In this document: one piece after another, positions 54,628 through 64,000 of the stretch
Numbering within the stretch: the first letter of the stretch is position 1
How the letters are laid out: every line of letters starts with the position of its first letter
Origin: Streptomyces lucensis JCM 4490
Lineage (GTDB): Bacteria > Actinomycetota > Actinomycetes > Streptomycetales > Streptomycetaceae
Assembly (NCBI RefSeq): GCF_014650035.1
Contig: NZ_BMUE01000018.1
Span: 25,186 to 89,185, forward strand
Direction: 5' to 3'
Length of the DNA stretch: 64,000 bases
Notes under the pieces: model-generated
What the model saw: only the letters and a program-made list of their open reading frames with translations
What the model was told of the DNA's origin: nothing
Database searches by the model: none
Made by a program: the position numbers and the translations under genes

Positions 54628-57078
54628 TCACGCCCGCAGCGTCTCCTCCAGCACCTCGGCCGTCGACGCCGCGTCCTGCGGTGGCAGCGGCGCGCCCGTG
54701 CCCGTCGTCACGTAGAAGGCGTCCACCGCGTTGGAGCCCAGCGTGCTGACGTGCATGCTGCGCACTCTCACCCCGGCCTTCTCCAGCGCCGTCCCGATCC
54801 GGTGCAGCAGTCCGGGCGCGTCCTGGGCGCGGACCTCGATCACCGTGGCGTGGCGGGAGGCCGCCGGGGCCACCGTCACCCGCGGTGGCGGGGCCGTCCA
54901 GCCGCGGCGGCGCGGGTAGGCCGCGTCCCGCTCGGCGAGGCGCCCGGCGATGTCCAGGGAGCCGTCCAGGGCGCGGACGAGGTCGGCGCGCAGGCGGGCC
55001 GCCTGGGGCAGTGAGCCGTACTCGGCGGCCACCCGCCAGTCGAGCAGCAGGACCGAGCCTTCGTCGACGTCGTCGGGCAGGCGCAGCACGCGCAGCCCGG
55101 CCGTGCGGACGGTGAGCCGGTGCACGGCGAGGACGCCGGCGACCGCGGGCAGCACGCCGGGCTGGTCGGGCACGGCGATGAGCAGCTCGACGCCGAGGGG
55201 CTCGGGTTCCCCGGCGGGCTCGCCGTCCGTCACCGTCACGGTCTGCGCGCGCAGCGCGAGGACCGGGCCGCCGGTGCGGAAGGCCTCGATGGCGAGGCGT
55301 TCCTGCTCGGCCGTGGGCGCGGTGGGCTCGGGTTCGTCGAAGGCGTCTCCGGCGAGGACGGCGGCCACGCGCCGCACCAGGTCGGCGACGAGGGAACCGC
55401 GCCAGGAGGACCAGGCGGCCGGGCCGGTCGCGAGCGCGTCGGCCTCCGTCAGGGCGTGCAGCAGCTCCAGGGTGCTCTGCGTGCCGACGGCGTCGGCGAC
55501 CGAGCGGACGGTGGCCGGGTCGTCGAGGTCGCGCCGGGTGGCCGTCTCGATCAGCAGCAGGTGGTGCCGTACGAGTGCCGAGAGCACGCCGACGTCGGCG
55601 CGGTCGAAGCCGATCCGGGCGGCCACGTCCTTGACGATGATCTCGCCGGCCAGCGAGTGGTCGCCGGGCCAGCCCTTGCCGATGTCGTGCAGCAGGGCGG
55701 CGACCAGGAGGAGGTCGGGGCGGCTGACGCGGCGGGTGAGTTCGGAGGCGCGGACCGCGGTCTCGATCAGGTGCCGGTCCACGGTCCAGACGTGGACCGC
55801 GTTGCGCTGCGGCCGGCAGCGGACCCGCTCCCAGTCCGGCAGCAGGCGGCTGACCATGCCTTCCGCCTCCAGGGCCTCCCAGACGTCCACGGTGGGGCGG
55901 CCGGAGCCGAGCAGGGTCACCAGCTGCTCGCGGGCCTCGGCGGGCCAGGGCGTGGGCAGGGGGCGTGTGGTGGCGGCCATGCGCCGTACGGCGTGCAGGG
56001 AGAGCGGGAGACCGGCCTGCGCCGCGGCGGCCGCGGCACGCAGCGGGAGCACGGGGTCGCGCTCGGGGCGTGCGGCGCGGGCGAGCACCGCCTCGCCGTC
56101 CTGTTCCACGACGCCCTCGGCCAGCGGGGAGCGCTCGGTGGCCGGTTTTCCCCCGCCCAGCAGGGCGCGCAGGCGTGGCCGGACGGCGCGCGAGCGCAGT
56201 ACGCGCCCCACCTCGCGCCAGGTGACGTCGCTGGCGTACGAGATCACGCGCGCCGCCTCGTACACCTGCCGCAGCAGTGTGTCGGCGTCCAGCAGGCCCA
56301 GCTCGGCCGCGACCTGGTCCTGTTCCTGGAGCGCGAGCCGGTCGGTGGCGCGTCCGGTGGCCAGGTGCAGGGCGTCCCGGACGTCGAGCAGACGCCGGCG
56401 CGCGTCCGCGAGTCCCTCGCGGGGGGCGTCGGCCAGCCAGGACGCGGCGACGGCGCGCAGGGCGGTGGCGTCCCGCAGCCCGCCGCGCGCCTCCTTCAGC
56501 TCGGGTTCCAGCAGGTACCGCAGCTCGCCCTGCCGCTCGGCGCGCTCGGCGCACAGTTCCTGGAGCTCGGGGAGGCGCCTGGGGGCCTGGTTGCGCCAGT
56601 CGGCCAGCACGGCGGTGCGCAGTCCGGTGGTGAGGCCGAGGTCGCCGGCGAGGTGCCGGGCGTCCAGGAGGCCCAGGTGGACCTTGAGATCCTCGCCGGC
56701 CGTCCCGCGGGCTTCCGCCACGGTGCGCACGGAGTGGTCCAGGGCGAGGCCGAGGTCCCAGACCGGGTACCACAGGCGGTCGGCCAGGGCGGCGACCCCG
56801 CCGGGGTCGGAGCCGTCGTGGAGCAGCAGCAGGTCGAGGTCGCTGCGCGGGGACAGCTCGCCGCGGCCGTAGCCGCCCACGGCGACGAGGCTGACGCCGG
56901 TGAGTGACCCGGCGGCGGCCGTGAACAGTCCGGTGAGCCAGTCGTCGGTCAGTTCGGCGAGGGCGGCACGGCGCGGCGGCCCGGACCGCGCCTCCTCGGT
57001 GAGGAGGCGCAGCCGGGCCGCCGCGTAGCCGCTGGGTCCCGAGTCATCCGTCTGTTTCCGCACATCCGTACCCGTCAC
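54628..57078 (-). CDS. glnD: PII nucleotidyltransferase/removing enzyme GlnD
   Basis: The 816-residue bifunctional enzyme modifies PII. The nucleotidyltransferase motif is GGYGRGELSPRSDLDLLL near residues 66-83. The HD hydrolase domain has LLHDIGKGWPGDHS near 465-480. Two ACT domains follow in the last 200 residues (VELLIAVPDQPGVLPAVAG and VIEVRAQDAPGLLHRIG). In Streptomyces GlnD adenylylates, rather than uridylylates, GlnK at a Tyr. ATG 57078 is used, 26 bp below the glnK stop. Confidence 0.94.
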   Translation of the reverse strand: MTGTDVRKQTDDSGPSGYAAARLRLLTEEARSGPPRRAALAELTDDWLTGLFTAAAGSLTGVSLVAVGGYGRGELSPRSDLDLLLLHDGSDPGGVAALADRLWYPVWDLGLALDHSVRTVAEARGTAGEDLKVHLGLLDARHLAGDLGLTTGLRTAVLADWRNQAPRRLPELQELCAERAERQGELRYLLEPELKEARGGLRDATALRAVAASWLADAPREGLADARRRLLDVRDALHLATGRATDRLALQEQDQVAAELGLLDADTLLRQVYEAARVISYASDVTWREVGRVLRSRAVRPRLRALLGGGKPATERSPLAEGVVEQDGEAVLARAARPERDPVLPLRAAAAAAQAGLPLSLHAVRRMAATTRPLPTPWPAEAREQLVTLLGSGRPTVDVWEALEAEGMVSRLLPDWERVRCRPQRNAVHVWTVDRHLIETAVRASELTRRVSRPDLLLVAALLHDIGKGWPGDHSLAGEIIVKDVAARIGFDRADVGVLSALVRHHLLLIETATRRDLDDPATVRSVADAVGTQSTLELLHALTEADALATGPAAWSSWRGSLVADLVRRVAAVLAGDAFDEPEPTAPTAEQERLAIEAFRTGGPVLALRAQTVTVTDGEPAGEPEPLGVELLIAVPDQPGVLPAVAGVLAVHRLTVRTAGLRVLRLPDDVDEGSVLLLDWRVAAEYGSLPQAARLRADLVRALDGSLDIAGRLAERDAAYPRRRGWTAPPPRVTVAPAASRHATVIEVRAQDAPGLLHRIGTALEKAGVRVRSMHVSTLGSNAVDAFYVTTGTGAPLPPQDAASTAEVLEETLRA

Positions 57079-57104
57079 GCGGCGACTCCCGTCTTCACGT
57101 CGTG

Positions 57105-58783
<1,679 letters not shown>

Positions 58784-58908
58784 CGGCGTCTCCTCGTCGG
58801 TTGGTACGGCGCCGTGCGGGCGGTGCCTGAGCGGTCCGGCGGGTGAGGGGCAGGCCGGTTATGCGCCATGAGATTGGCGCAGCGCGGTTTCGGTGGAAGC
58901 CCCTCGTT

Positions 58909-58924
58909 GTTTCGCCGGGGTGAC
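58909..58924 (-). promoter_or_regulatory. GlnR-type box upstream of amtB
   Basis: On the minus strand GTCAC, six bases, GAAAC matches the actinobacterial GlnR consensus (GTnAC-n6-GaAAC). A second GTAAC half-site occurs at 58944-58940, 15 bp upstream. amtB is a known GlnR target in S. coelicolor. The 58784-59118 gap (335 bp) otherwise contains no gene. Confidence 0.75.
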
Positions 58925-59118
58925 GAAGGCGCCTGGCGTGTTACGCGTCCATGAACTGCCGGATGTCGGGCACGCCGATCGTTATCGTGACGCGACCATA
59001 TTGACCGAGTGGGAAAACAGACCGGCCGCGGCGGCCTCTCCGATGACCTGGCGCGGGGGAGCCGAGTCGTACGGTTCGGGAGGACCGGCCGCGGCCGGGG
59101 CTCGGATGCTCTGGCGGG

Positions 59119-60597
59119 TCAGACCGCCTCTGCGGTCTCGGGAAGATCGACGGCGAGCTGCTCGGTGAGGTCGACCACGGCGGCCAGGTCGCCGTGGTCG
59201 CGCACGGCGGTGTCGACCGTCTTTCGGATACGGGTGTTCACACGCTCGGAGCGGACCTTCCTGGCGATGCTCATGGCCTGCGAGGCGTACTCCGTGCTGC
59301 GCTCGGGCTCGCCCTGGAGCAGGTGCACGGTGGCCATGCCGATCAGGTTCAGGGCGTAGGACCGCTGGTGCTCGCCGTCCTTGGCGAACAGCTCCACCGC
59401 CCGCTGCATCAGCGGCTCGGCCAGCGAGGCGTAGGCGGGGCTGCGGCCGGCGACATAGGCGAGGTCGCGGAACGAGTGGGAGTTCTCGCCGTACAGCTCG
59501 GCCTCGGAGAAGAAGCGGATCCAGTCGGGGTCCGGCTCGTCCCACTCGCCGGCCTCGGCGAAGGTGTCCTCGGCCATGCGGACCGCGCGCTTGGTCTTGC
59601 CGGGCTGGCCCATGTTGGCGTAGGCGCGGGCCTCCATCGCATACAGCATGGACTGGGTCCGGGGGCTCGCGCAGTCCCGGCTGCCGTACTGGGCGAGGTG
59701 GATGAGCTCCAGGGCGTCGTCGGGCCGGCCGAGGTGGATCATCTGCCGGCTCATGCTGGAGAGGATGTAGGAGCCGAGCGGCTTGTCGCCGGCCTCCTTG
59801 GCCGCGTGCAGGGCGAGCACGAAGTACTTCTGCGCGGTGGGCTGAAGGCCGACGTCGTACGACATCCAGCCCGCCAGTTCGGCGAGTTCCGCGGCGACCT
59901 TGAACAGGACGCGGGTGGTGGCTCCGGGCTGGGGTTCCTGGAGGAGGTCGGTGACCTCGTGCAGCTGGCCGACGACCGCCTTGCGGCGCAGGCCGCCGCC
60001 GCACTGCGCGTCCCACTGGCGGAACATCCGCGTGGTGGACTCCAGCAGGTCCAGCTCGGGCTTGGACAGCCGGCCCGGCCTGCGGGGGTCGAGGGCGGCC
60101 TCCGGCCCGGGCGGGAAGGGGGAGGCGGGGGCCGGCACGAGCCAGCGCTGGAGGGGCTCGATGAGGGAGGGTCCCGCGGACAGGGCCAGGGAGGTGCCGA
60201 GGAAGCCCCGGCGGGCCAGCATCAGGTCGCTGCGCGAGAACTCGCCGAGCAGGGCGACCGTCTGCGGCGCCGTCCAGGGCAGGTCGACGCCGGACGCGGA
60301 GGGGGTCTGGCGGGCGGCGCGCAGGCCGAGGTCCTCGATGGAGACGACGCAGCCGAAGCGTTCGCAGAACAGCTCGGAGAGGATGCGCGGAATCGGCTCG
60401 CGCGGGTTCTCCCCGTCCAGCCAGCGGCGCACCCGCGAGGTGTCCGTGGAGATGTGATTGGCACCCAACTGGCGGGCCCGGCGGTTCACTTGGCGGGCCA
60501 GCTCGCCCTTGGACCAGCCGCTGCGCACGAACCACGAGCCGAGCAGCTCATTGGGGCGCTTGTCAGCGTTCGTCCCGCTACCGCCGTTGCCCTCCAC
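59119..60597 (-). CDS. nsdA: NsdA-like TPR regulator
   Basis: The 492-residue protein resembles NsdA, a negative regulator of sporulation and antibiotic production in S. coelicolor, and lies next to amtB as there. The N-terminal region (about 1-105) is a DNA-binding-like helical domain, SKGELARQVNRRARQLG and SRVRRWLDGENPREPIP. A C-terminal TPR-type helical repeat region spans about 150-470 (for example GDKPLGSYILSSMSRQMIHL and MEARAYANMGQPGK). GTG 60597 is chosen because GGGGG lies 8 nt before it; the TTG at 60642 is an alternative. The mechanism is unknown. Confidence 0.88.
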   Translation of the reverse strand: MEGNGGSGTNADKRPNELLGSWFVRSGWSKGELARQVNRRARQLGANHISTDTSRVRRWLDGENPREPIPRILSELFCERFGCVVSIEDLGLRAARQTPSASGVDLPWTAPQTVALLGEFSRSDLMLARRGFLGTSLALSAGPSLIEPLQRWLVPAPASPFPPGPEAALDPRRPGRLSKPELDLLESTTRMFRQWDAQCGGGLRRKAVVGQLHEVTDLLQEPQPGATTRVLFKVAAELAELAGWMSYDVGLQPTAQKYFVLALHAAKEAGDKPLGSYILSSMSRQMIHLGRPDDALELIHLAQYGSRDCASPRTQSMLYAMEARAYANMGQPGKTKRAVRMAEDTFAEAGEWDEPDPDWIRFFSEAELYGENSHSFRDLAYVAGRSPAYASLAEPLMQRAVELFAKDGEHQRSYALNLIGMATVHLLQGEPERSTEYASQAMSIARKVRSERVNTRIRKTVDTAVRDHGDLAAVVDLTEQLAVDLPETAEAV

Positions 60598-61054
60598 TGG
60601 AACGCCCCCATCCCTGAAGCCACGTGTCGCCGAGTGCGCCAAGCCCTATCAGAATGCCGGTAAATACGGCCTCCCGTCCGCCGGTTCTCACCCTTCGAAC
60701 GAGCTGACGACTTGCCCCCGGCATACCCACGAGTGCATGTGCCCCCAGGACCCGCACACTCACAGTAACCCCACGATCACCCGCTCAGCCACGGGCGTTT
60801 GCGAAACGCCACCATTCGCCACCCCTTCGAATGAACTCACGGTGGCCTTCGCGCGATTCACTTGACACAGGACGGACGGAAGTGGGCGGAGTGATGCACG
60901 AAGGGGCGCACAGCCTCCCGTGCGCCACCCGATGCGCTTCAACGCGCCGCCTTGGCCTCGCGGCTGCGCGGGCAGGCGGACCCGTAGCGTTACGTTCCGC
61001 TTCCGTCTCGCTCCGTGTCGTAACCACCGGCGCGCAGGACCCGTTGGAGGGGGC
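60598..61054. other. Divergent promoter region of nsdA and the primase-like gene
   Basis: No gene is supported in this 457-bp region. It should contain promoters for both divergent genes. A TTGACA-type hexamer lies near 60862 on the plus strand but no good -10 follows at normal spacing. AT-richer patches occur near 60650-60720. Confidence 0.5.
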
Positions 61055-61711
61055 ATGGACTTCACGATCGGCGGCATTCGCGAGATCCGCACCGGCGTAC
61101 GTCGTCGCGGCCGCGCCTCGGAGTGCACGGCCGTCGCCGAGTTCACCGGGCTGTGGGGCTGGGACGTGGTGCCGGGCGCGCGGGCCGCGGCGGGCGCCTG
61201 TTCCTGCGGACACGCCGACTGCCCGGCGCCGGGTGCCCATCCGCTGGACTTCGCGCCGCAGGTGCCGGCCGGCGCCACGCTGGACGAGGCGACAAGGACC
61301 TGGTCCGAGTTCCCGGGCGCCGCTGTGATGCTGCCGGTCGGCCGGGCGTTCGACGTCATCGAGGTCTCCGAGGCCGCCGGGCGGCGCGCCCTCGTCCGCC
61401 TGGAGCGCATGGGTCTCCCGCTCGGCCCGGTGACCGCGACGCCGGACGGCCGCGCGCACTTCTTCGTCGCGCCCGGAGCCGCCGCCGGTCTCCCCCGCCT
61501 GCTCTACCGCATGGGATGGGACGACCCCCGCGCACTGGACCTGCGCGGCCTGGGCCCGGGCGCGTTCGTCACCGCGCCGCCCTCCGACCGCGGCGGCCTG
61601 GGGCCGGTGCGCTGGCTGCGCCCGCCGGCACTGGACTCGGCGACCCGGCCCCCGGCGGCCCGGCTGCTGCTGGGCACGCTGGCGTACGTCGCCCACCGGT
61701 CACGGGCGTAG
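61055..61711 (+). CDS. Small bifunctional primase-polymerase-like protein
   Basis: The 218-residue protein resembles the N-terminal Prim-Pol domain of replication primases but has no helicase part. A Cys/His-rich insertion, CSCGHADCPAPGAHP, is compatible with a zinc site. The catalytic strand position reads FDVIEV, where the normal second Asp is Glu or lost, so activity is doubtful. HFFVAPG and PGAFVTAPPS resemble the later conserved motifs. ATG 61055 has GGAGGGGG upstream. It is a common core Streptomyces gene divergent from nsdA. Function is unknown. Confidence 0.7.
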   Translation: MDFTIGGIREIRTGVRRRGRASECTAVAEFTGLWGWDVVPGARAAAGACSCGHADCPAPGAHPLDFAPQVPAGATLDEATRTWSEFPGAAVMLPVGRAFDVIEVSEAAGRRALVRLERMGLPLGPVTATPDGRAHFFVAPGAAAGLPRLLYRMGWDDPRALDLRGLGPGAFVTAPPSDRGGLGPVRWLRPPALDSATRPPAARLLLGTLAYVAHRSRA

Positions 61712-61800
61712 GCCCGGCCGGGCGGACCTGCCCGCCGGCTCCGATCGACGGCCTGGCCGGCGGCCCCTCCCGGCAATCCCGTCCGCCGGGAAGGACGAAA

Positions 61801-61831
61801 CTCCCGCCCCGGCTGCGATACGGGGCGGGAG
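61801..61831. terminator. Bidirectional terminator, 11-bp perfect stem
   Basis: CTCCCGCCCCG at 61801-61811 pairs exactly with CGGGGCGGGAG at 61821-61831 around a 9-nt loop. It lies between the convergent primase-like and ftsY genes, about 90 bp and 37 bp from their stops. Confidence 0.88.
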
Positions 61832-61867
61832 CTTCCTGGACCGACTGCGCGGATTGCCAGATGGTGA

Positions 61868-63073
61868 CTACTCGCCGATCAGCGCGTCCACGAACGCCTC
61901 CGGCTCGAAGGGCGCGAGGTCGTCCGCGCCCTCGCCGAGCCCGACCAGCTTGACCGGCACGCCCAGCTCGCGCTGCACCGCGACGACGATGCCGCCCTTC
62001 GCCGTGCCGTCCAGCTTGGTCAGCACGATGCCGGTGATGTCCACGACCTCCGCGAACACCCGGGCCTGCACCAGACCGTTCTGGCCGGTGGTGGCGTCCA
62101 GGACGAGCAGCACCTCGTCCAGCGGCGCGTGCTTCTCGACCACGCGCTTGACCTTGCCCAGCTCGTCCATCAGGCCGGTCTTGGTGTGCAGGCGGCCGGC
62201 CGTGTCGATGAGGACGACGTCGACCCCCATCTCCTTGCCCTCCTTGACCGCGTCGAAGGCCACGGAGGCGGGGTCGCCGGCCTCGGGGCCGCGCACGGTG
62301 TAGGCGCCGACGCGCTCGCCCCAGGTCTGGAGCTGGTCGGCGGCGGCGGCCCGGAAGGTGTCGGCGGCGCCGAGGACGACCGTGCGGCCGTCGGCGACCA
62401 GTACCCGGGCGAGCTTGCCGGTGGTGGTGGTCTTGCCGGTGCCGTTGACGCCGACGACCATCACGATGCCCGGCTTGCGGTCCTCGGGCTCGGTCTTCAC
62501 CACGCGGTCGACGTCCGTGCCGATCAGCTTGAGCAGCTCCTCGCGCAGGAGGCCGCGCAACTCCACGGGGGTGCGGGTGCCGAGCACCTTGACCCGCTCG
62601 CGCAGCCGCTCGACCAGCTCCTGGGTGGGCTGCACGCCGACGTCGGCGGTGAGCAGCGTGTCCTCGATCTCCTCCCAGGTGTCCTCGTCGAGATGCTCGC
62701 GGGACAGCAGCGTGAGCAGGCCTTTGCCGAGGGCGTTCTGCGATCGGGACAGGCGGGCGCGCAGGCGGACCAGCCGCCCGGCGGTGGGCTCCGGGATCTC
62801 GATCTCGATCTCGGGAGCCTCGACGACAGGGGGCTCCTCGACGGCGACCGGGGGGCCGCCCGGGAGATCCACCTCCTCGATGGTCCGGCGCGGTTCGTCG
62901 CGCGGCGTCTCGGCCTCGTCGCCGACGTGCGGCTCGGCCGGGGGCGCGGTGATGTCGGGCGCTGCGGGGGGCGGCGGGGGCAGCGGCTTCCGGCGCCGGC
63001 TGCCGACGATGAGCCCGCCGAGCGCGCCGAGCACGACCACGGCGATGACTACAGCAAGGATGACGATGTCCAT
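61868..63073 (-). CDS. ftsY: Signal recognition particle receptor FtsY
   Basis: FtsY docks SRP-ribosome complexes at the membrane. The 401-residue protein starts at ATG 63073 with a true N-terminal membrane helix (IVILAVVIAVVVLGALGG), then RRRK, as in other actinobacteria, and a Pro/Glu-rich linker (about 35-95). The NG domain has GVNGTGKTTTTGKLARVL, DTAGRLHTKTGLMDEL and TKLDGTAKGG. It acts with Ffh, encoded at 52960-54510. Confidence 0.94.
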   Translation of the reverse strand: MDIVILAVVIAVVVLGALGGLIVGSRRRKPLPPPPPAAPDITAPPAEPHVGDEAETPRDEPRRTIEEVDLPGGPPVAVEEPPVVEAPEIEIEIPEPTAGRLVRLRARLSRSQNALGKGLLTLLSREHLDEDTWEEIEDTLLTADVGVQPTQELVERLRERVKVLGTRTPVELRGLLREELLKLIGTDVDRVVKTEPEDRKPGIVMVVGVNGTGKTTTTGKLARVLVADGRTVVLGAADTFRAAAADQLQTWGERVGAYTVRGPEAGDPASVAFDAVKEGKEMGVDVVLIDTAGRLHTKTGLMDELGKVKRVVEKHAPLDEVLLVLDATTGQNGLVQARVFAEVVDITGIVLTKLDGTAKGGIVVAVQRELGVPVKLVGLGEGADDLAPFEPEAFVDALIGE

Positions 63074-63262
63074 AACGCGTCCAGTATCGGCCATGGGTCA
63101 CGCCGGGGACCCGTTTTGCGGGCGTGGGCGGAAGTTGTACCTTCCACCAAGAGACAAACTCGGCATTAGGCATGGAGTCGGATCAAGTACGATGGTGGGA
63201 ACTCCGTCCACGCGCGTAGAGTCCCCACGTCCCCCGTCCCCCACGTCTGGCATCCCTTCTTC

Positions 63263-64000
63263 ATGAGTACAACCGTCGAGACCGAGGGCGCTCTCGAGAC
63301 CCGAGGCATCGAGCAGGTCCCCGACCACGAGCGCACAGCGAAGACCCGTGAGCTGTTCCCCACCTGGGTCGGTGCGAACATCAGCGTGCTGCTGCTGACG
63401 ATGGGCGCGAGCCTCGTCGTGGCGTACCACCTGGACATCTGGCAGGCGCTGATCGTCGCGGTGTCCGCGCCGATCGTGTCGTACGGCCTGGTCGGGCTGA
63501 TCGGCATCGCCGGCAAGCGGGGCGGCGCGCCCGGCATGGCGCTGTCGCGCGCGGTCTTCGGGCAGCGCGGCAACCTGCTGCCCGGTTCGCTGATCTGGGT
63601 CGCCCGCTGGGGCTGGGAGACGATCAACGCGGTGACCGGCGCCTACGCGGTGCTCACCGTCCTGGACATCGTCTTCGGCATCAGGGCGAACAGCGTGCTG
63701 GACATGGTGACGCTGCTGGCGTTCGTCGTGGCGACCTTCGCGATCTCCGGGCTCGGCATCAACGCCGTGCAGAGGTGCAACAAGTACGCGGCCTACGTCT
63801 TCGGCGTCTTCTCGGTGCTGGTCCTCGCCTACCTGGTGGCGAGCACCGACTGGTCCGAGGTGCTGGACCACGGCGCCGGCTCCACCGCCTCGGTGATCAC
63901 CGGCATCGGCATGATCGCGGCCGGCGGCGTCAGCTGGATCCCGTCCGCGCCGGACTTCACCCGCTACCTGCCGCGCACGGCTTCCTCGAAGGCGGTCGTG
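63263..64000 (+). CDS. NCS1-family cytosine/purine permease, cut by window end
   Basis: The open frame starts at ATG 63263 and runs to the window edge without stop (246 codons). It begins STTVETEGALETRGIEQVP, then ELFPTWVGANISVLLLTMG and LSRAVFGQRGNLLPG, the hallmarks of the nucleobase:cation symporter-1 family. Five or more membrane segments are visible already. It probably imports cytosine or another purine/pyrimidine base. It is divergent from ftsY across 189 bp. About half the protein is missing, so the substrate cannot be judged. Confidence 0.88.
   Translation, partial: MSTTVETEGALETRGIEQVPDHERTAKTRELFPTWVGANISVLLLTMGASLVVAYHLDIWQALIVAVSAPIVSYGLVGLIGIAGKRGGAPGMALSRAVFGQRGNLLPGSLIWVARWGWETINAVTGAYAVLTVLDIVFGIRANSVLDMVTLLAFVVATFAISGLGINAVQRCNKYAAYVFGVFSVLVLAYLVASTDWSEVLDHGAGSTASVITGIGMIAAGGVSWIPSAPDFTRYLPRTASSKAVV

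Overview
The window is high-GC actinobacterial chromosome and almost certainly Streptomyces. It carries whiG, nsdA, four clustered type I signal peptidase genes (sipW-X-Y-Z), an amtB-glnK-glnD nitrogen operon, a mycothiol-dependent enzyme fold, an LAETG sortase substrate and the strong GC3 bias of the genus. Gene content and order match a conserved core segment of Streptomyces chromosomes. No rRNA, tRNA, CRISPR array, prophage or insertion sequence was seen. The first 38 bases are an uninterrupted G run, followed by about 0.7 kb of degenerate GC-rich repeats, so the left edge may be a contig end or poorly assembled.

Layout. 0.7-4.3 kb: a DUF4190 membrane protein, adenosine deaminase, a glycerophosphodiesterase and a small membrane protein. 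4.4-9.8 kb: an octanucleotide repeat array, then a five-gene operon joining a NamZ/DUF1343 exo-N-acetylmuramidase homologue, a GNAT protein and a sugar ABC importer without its own ATPase; this is a candidate cell-wall sugar salvage locus. 9.8-15.3 kb: a polyamine/GABA-type catabolic set (solute-binding protein, aldehyde dehydrogenase, Lrp/AsnC regulator, class III aminotransferase). 15.5-19.4 kb: an ABC/FtsX-like pair with a disordered repeat insert, a VOC protein and a sortase-anchored surface protein. 19.5-24.3 kb: a DinB/MDMPI-type enzyme and a thiamine ABC transporter (thiB-thiP-thiQ) behind a recognisable TPP riboswitch. 24.3-30.2 kb: rlmN, then an accessory stretch with a double-CYTH membrane protein, a repeat-bearing secreted protein and a cytochrome P450.

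30.4-35.1 kb: the rpsB-tsf-pyrH-frr-cdsA translation and lipid block. 35.4-42.1 kb: an M23 peptidase, a TetR regulator, sigma factor WhiG, dprA-comM(yifB)-yraN, DUF2469 and a Nudix hydrolase. 42.1-48.4 kb: the sip cluster and rpsP-khpA-rimM-trmD-rplS. 48.8-52.9 kb: a SprT-like zinc protein, a methyltransferase and an FtsH-type protease. 53.0-58.8 kb: ffh and amtB-glnK-glnD with a GlnR-like box upstream. 59.1-64.0 kb: nsdA, a small primase-polymerase-like protein, ftsY, and an NCS1 permease cut by the right edge.

The least explained parts are the double-CYTH membrane protein (25972-27870), the NamZ-transporter operon (4484-9840), the degenerate ABC/FtsX pair (15481-17945), the SprT-like protein (48810-49406) and the run-on C-terminus of SipX over the start of sipY. 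Function calls rest on motif recognition by eye, not on database searches.
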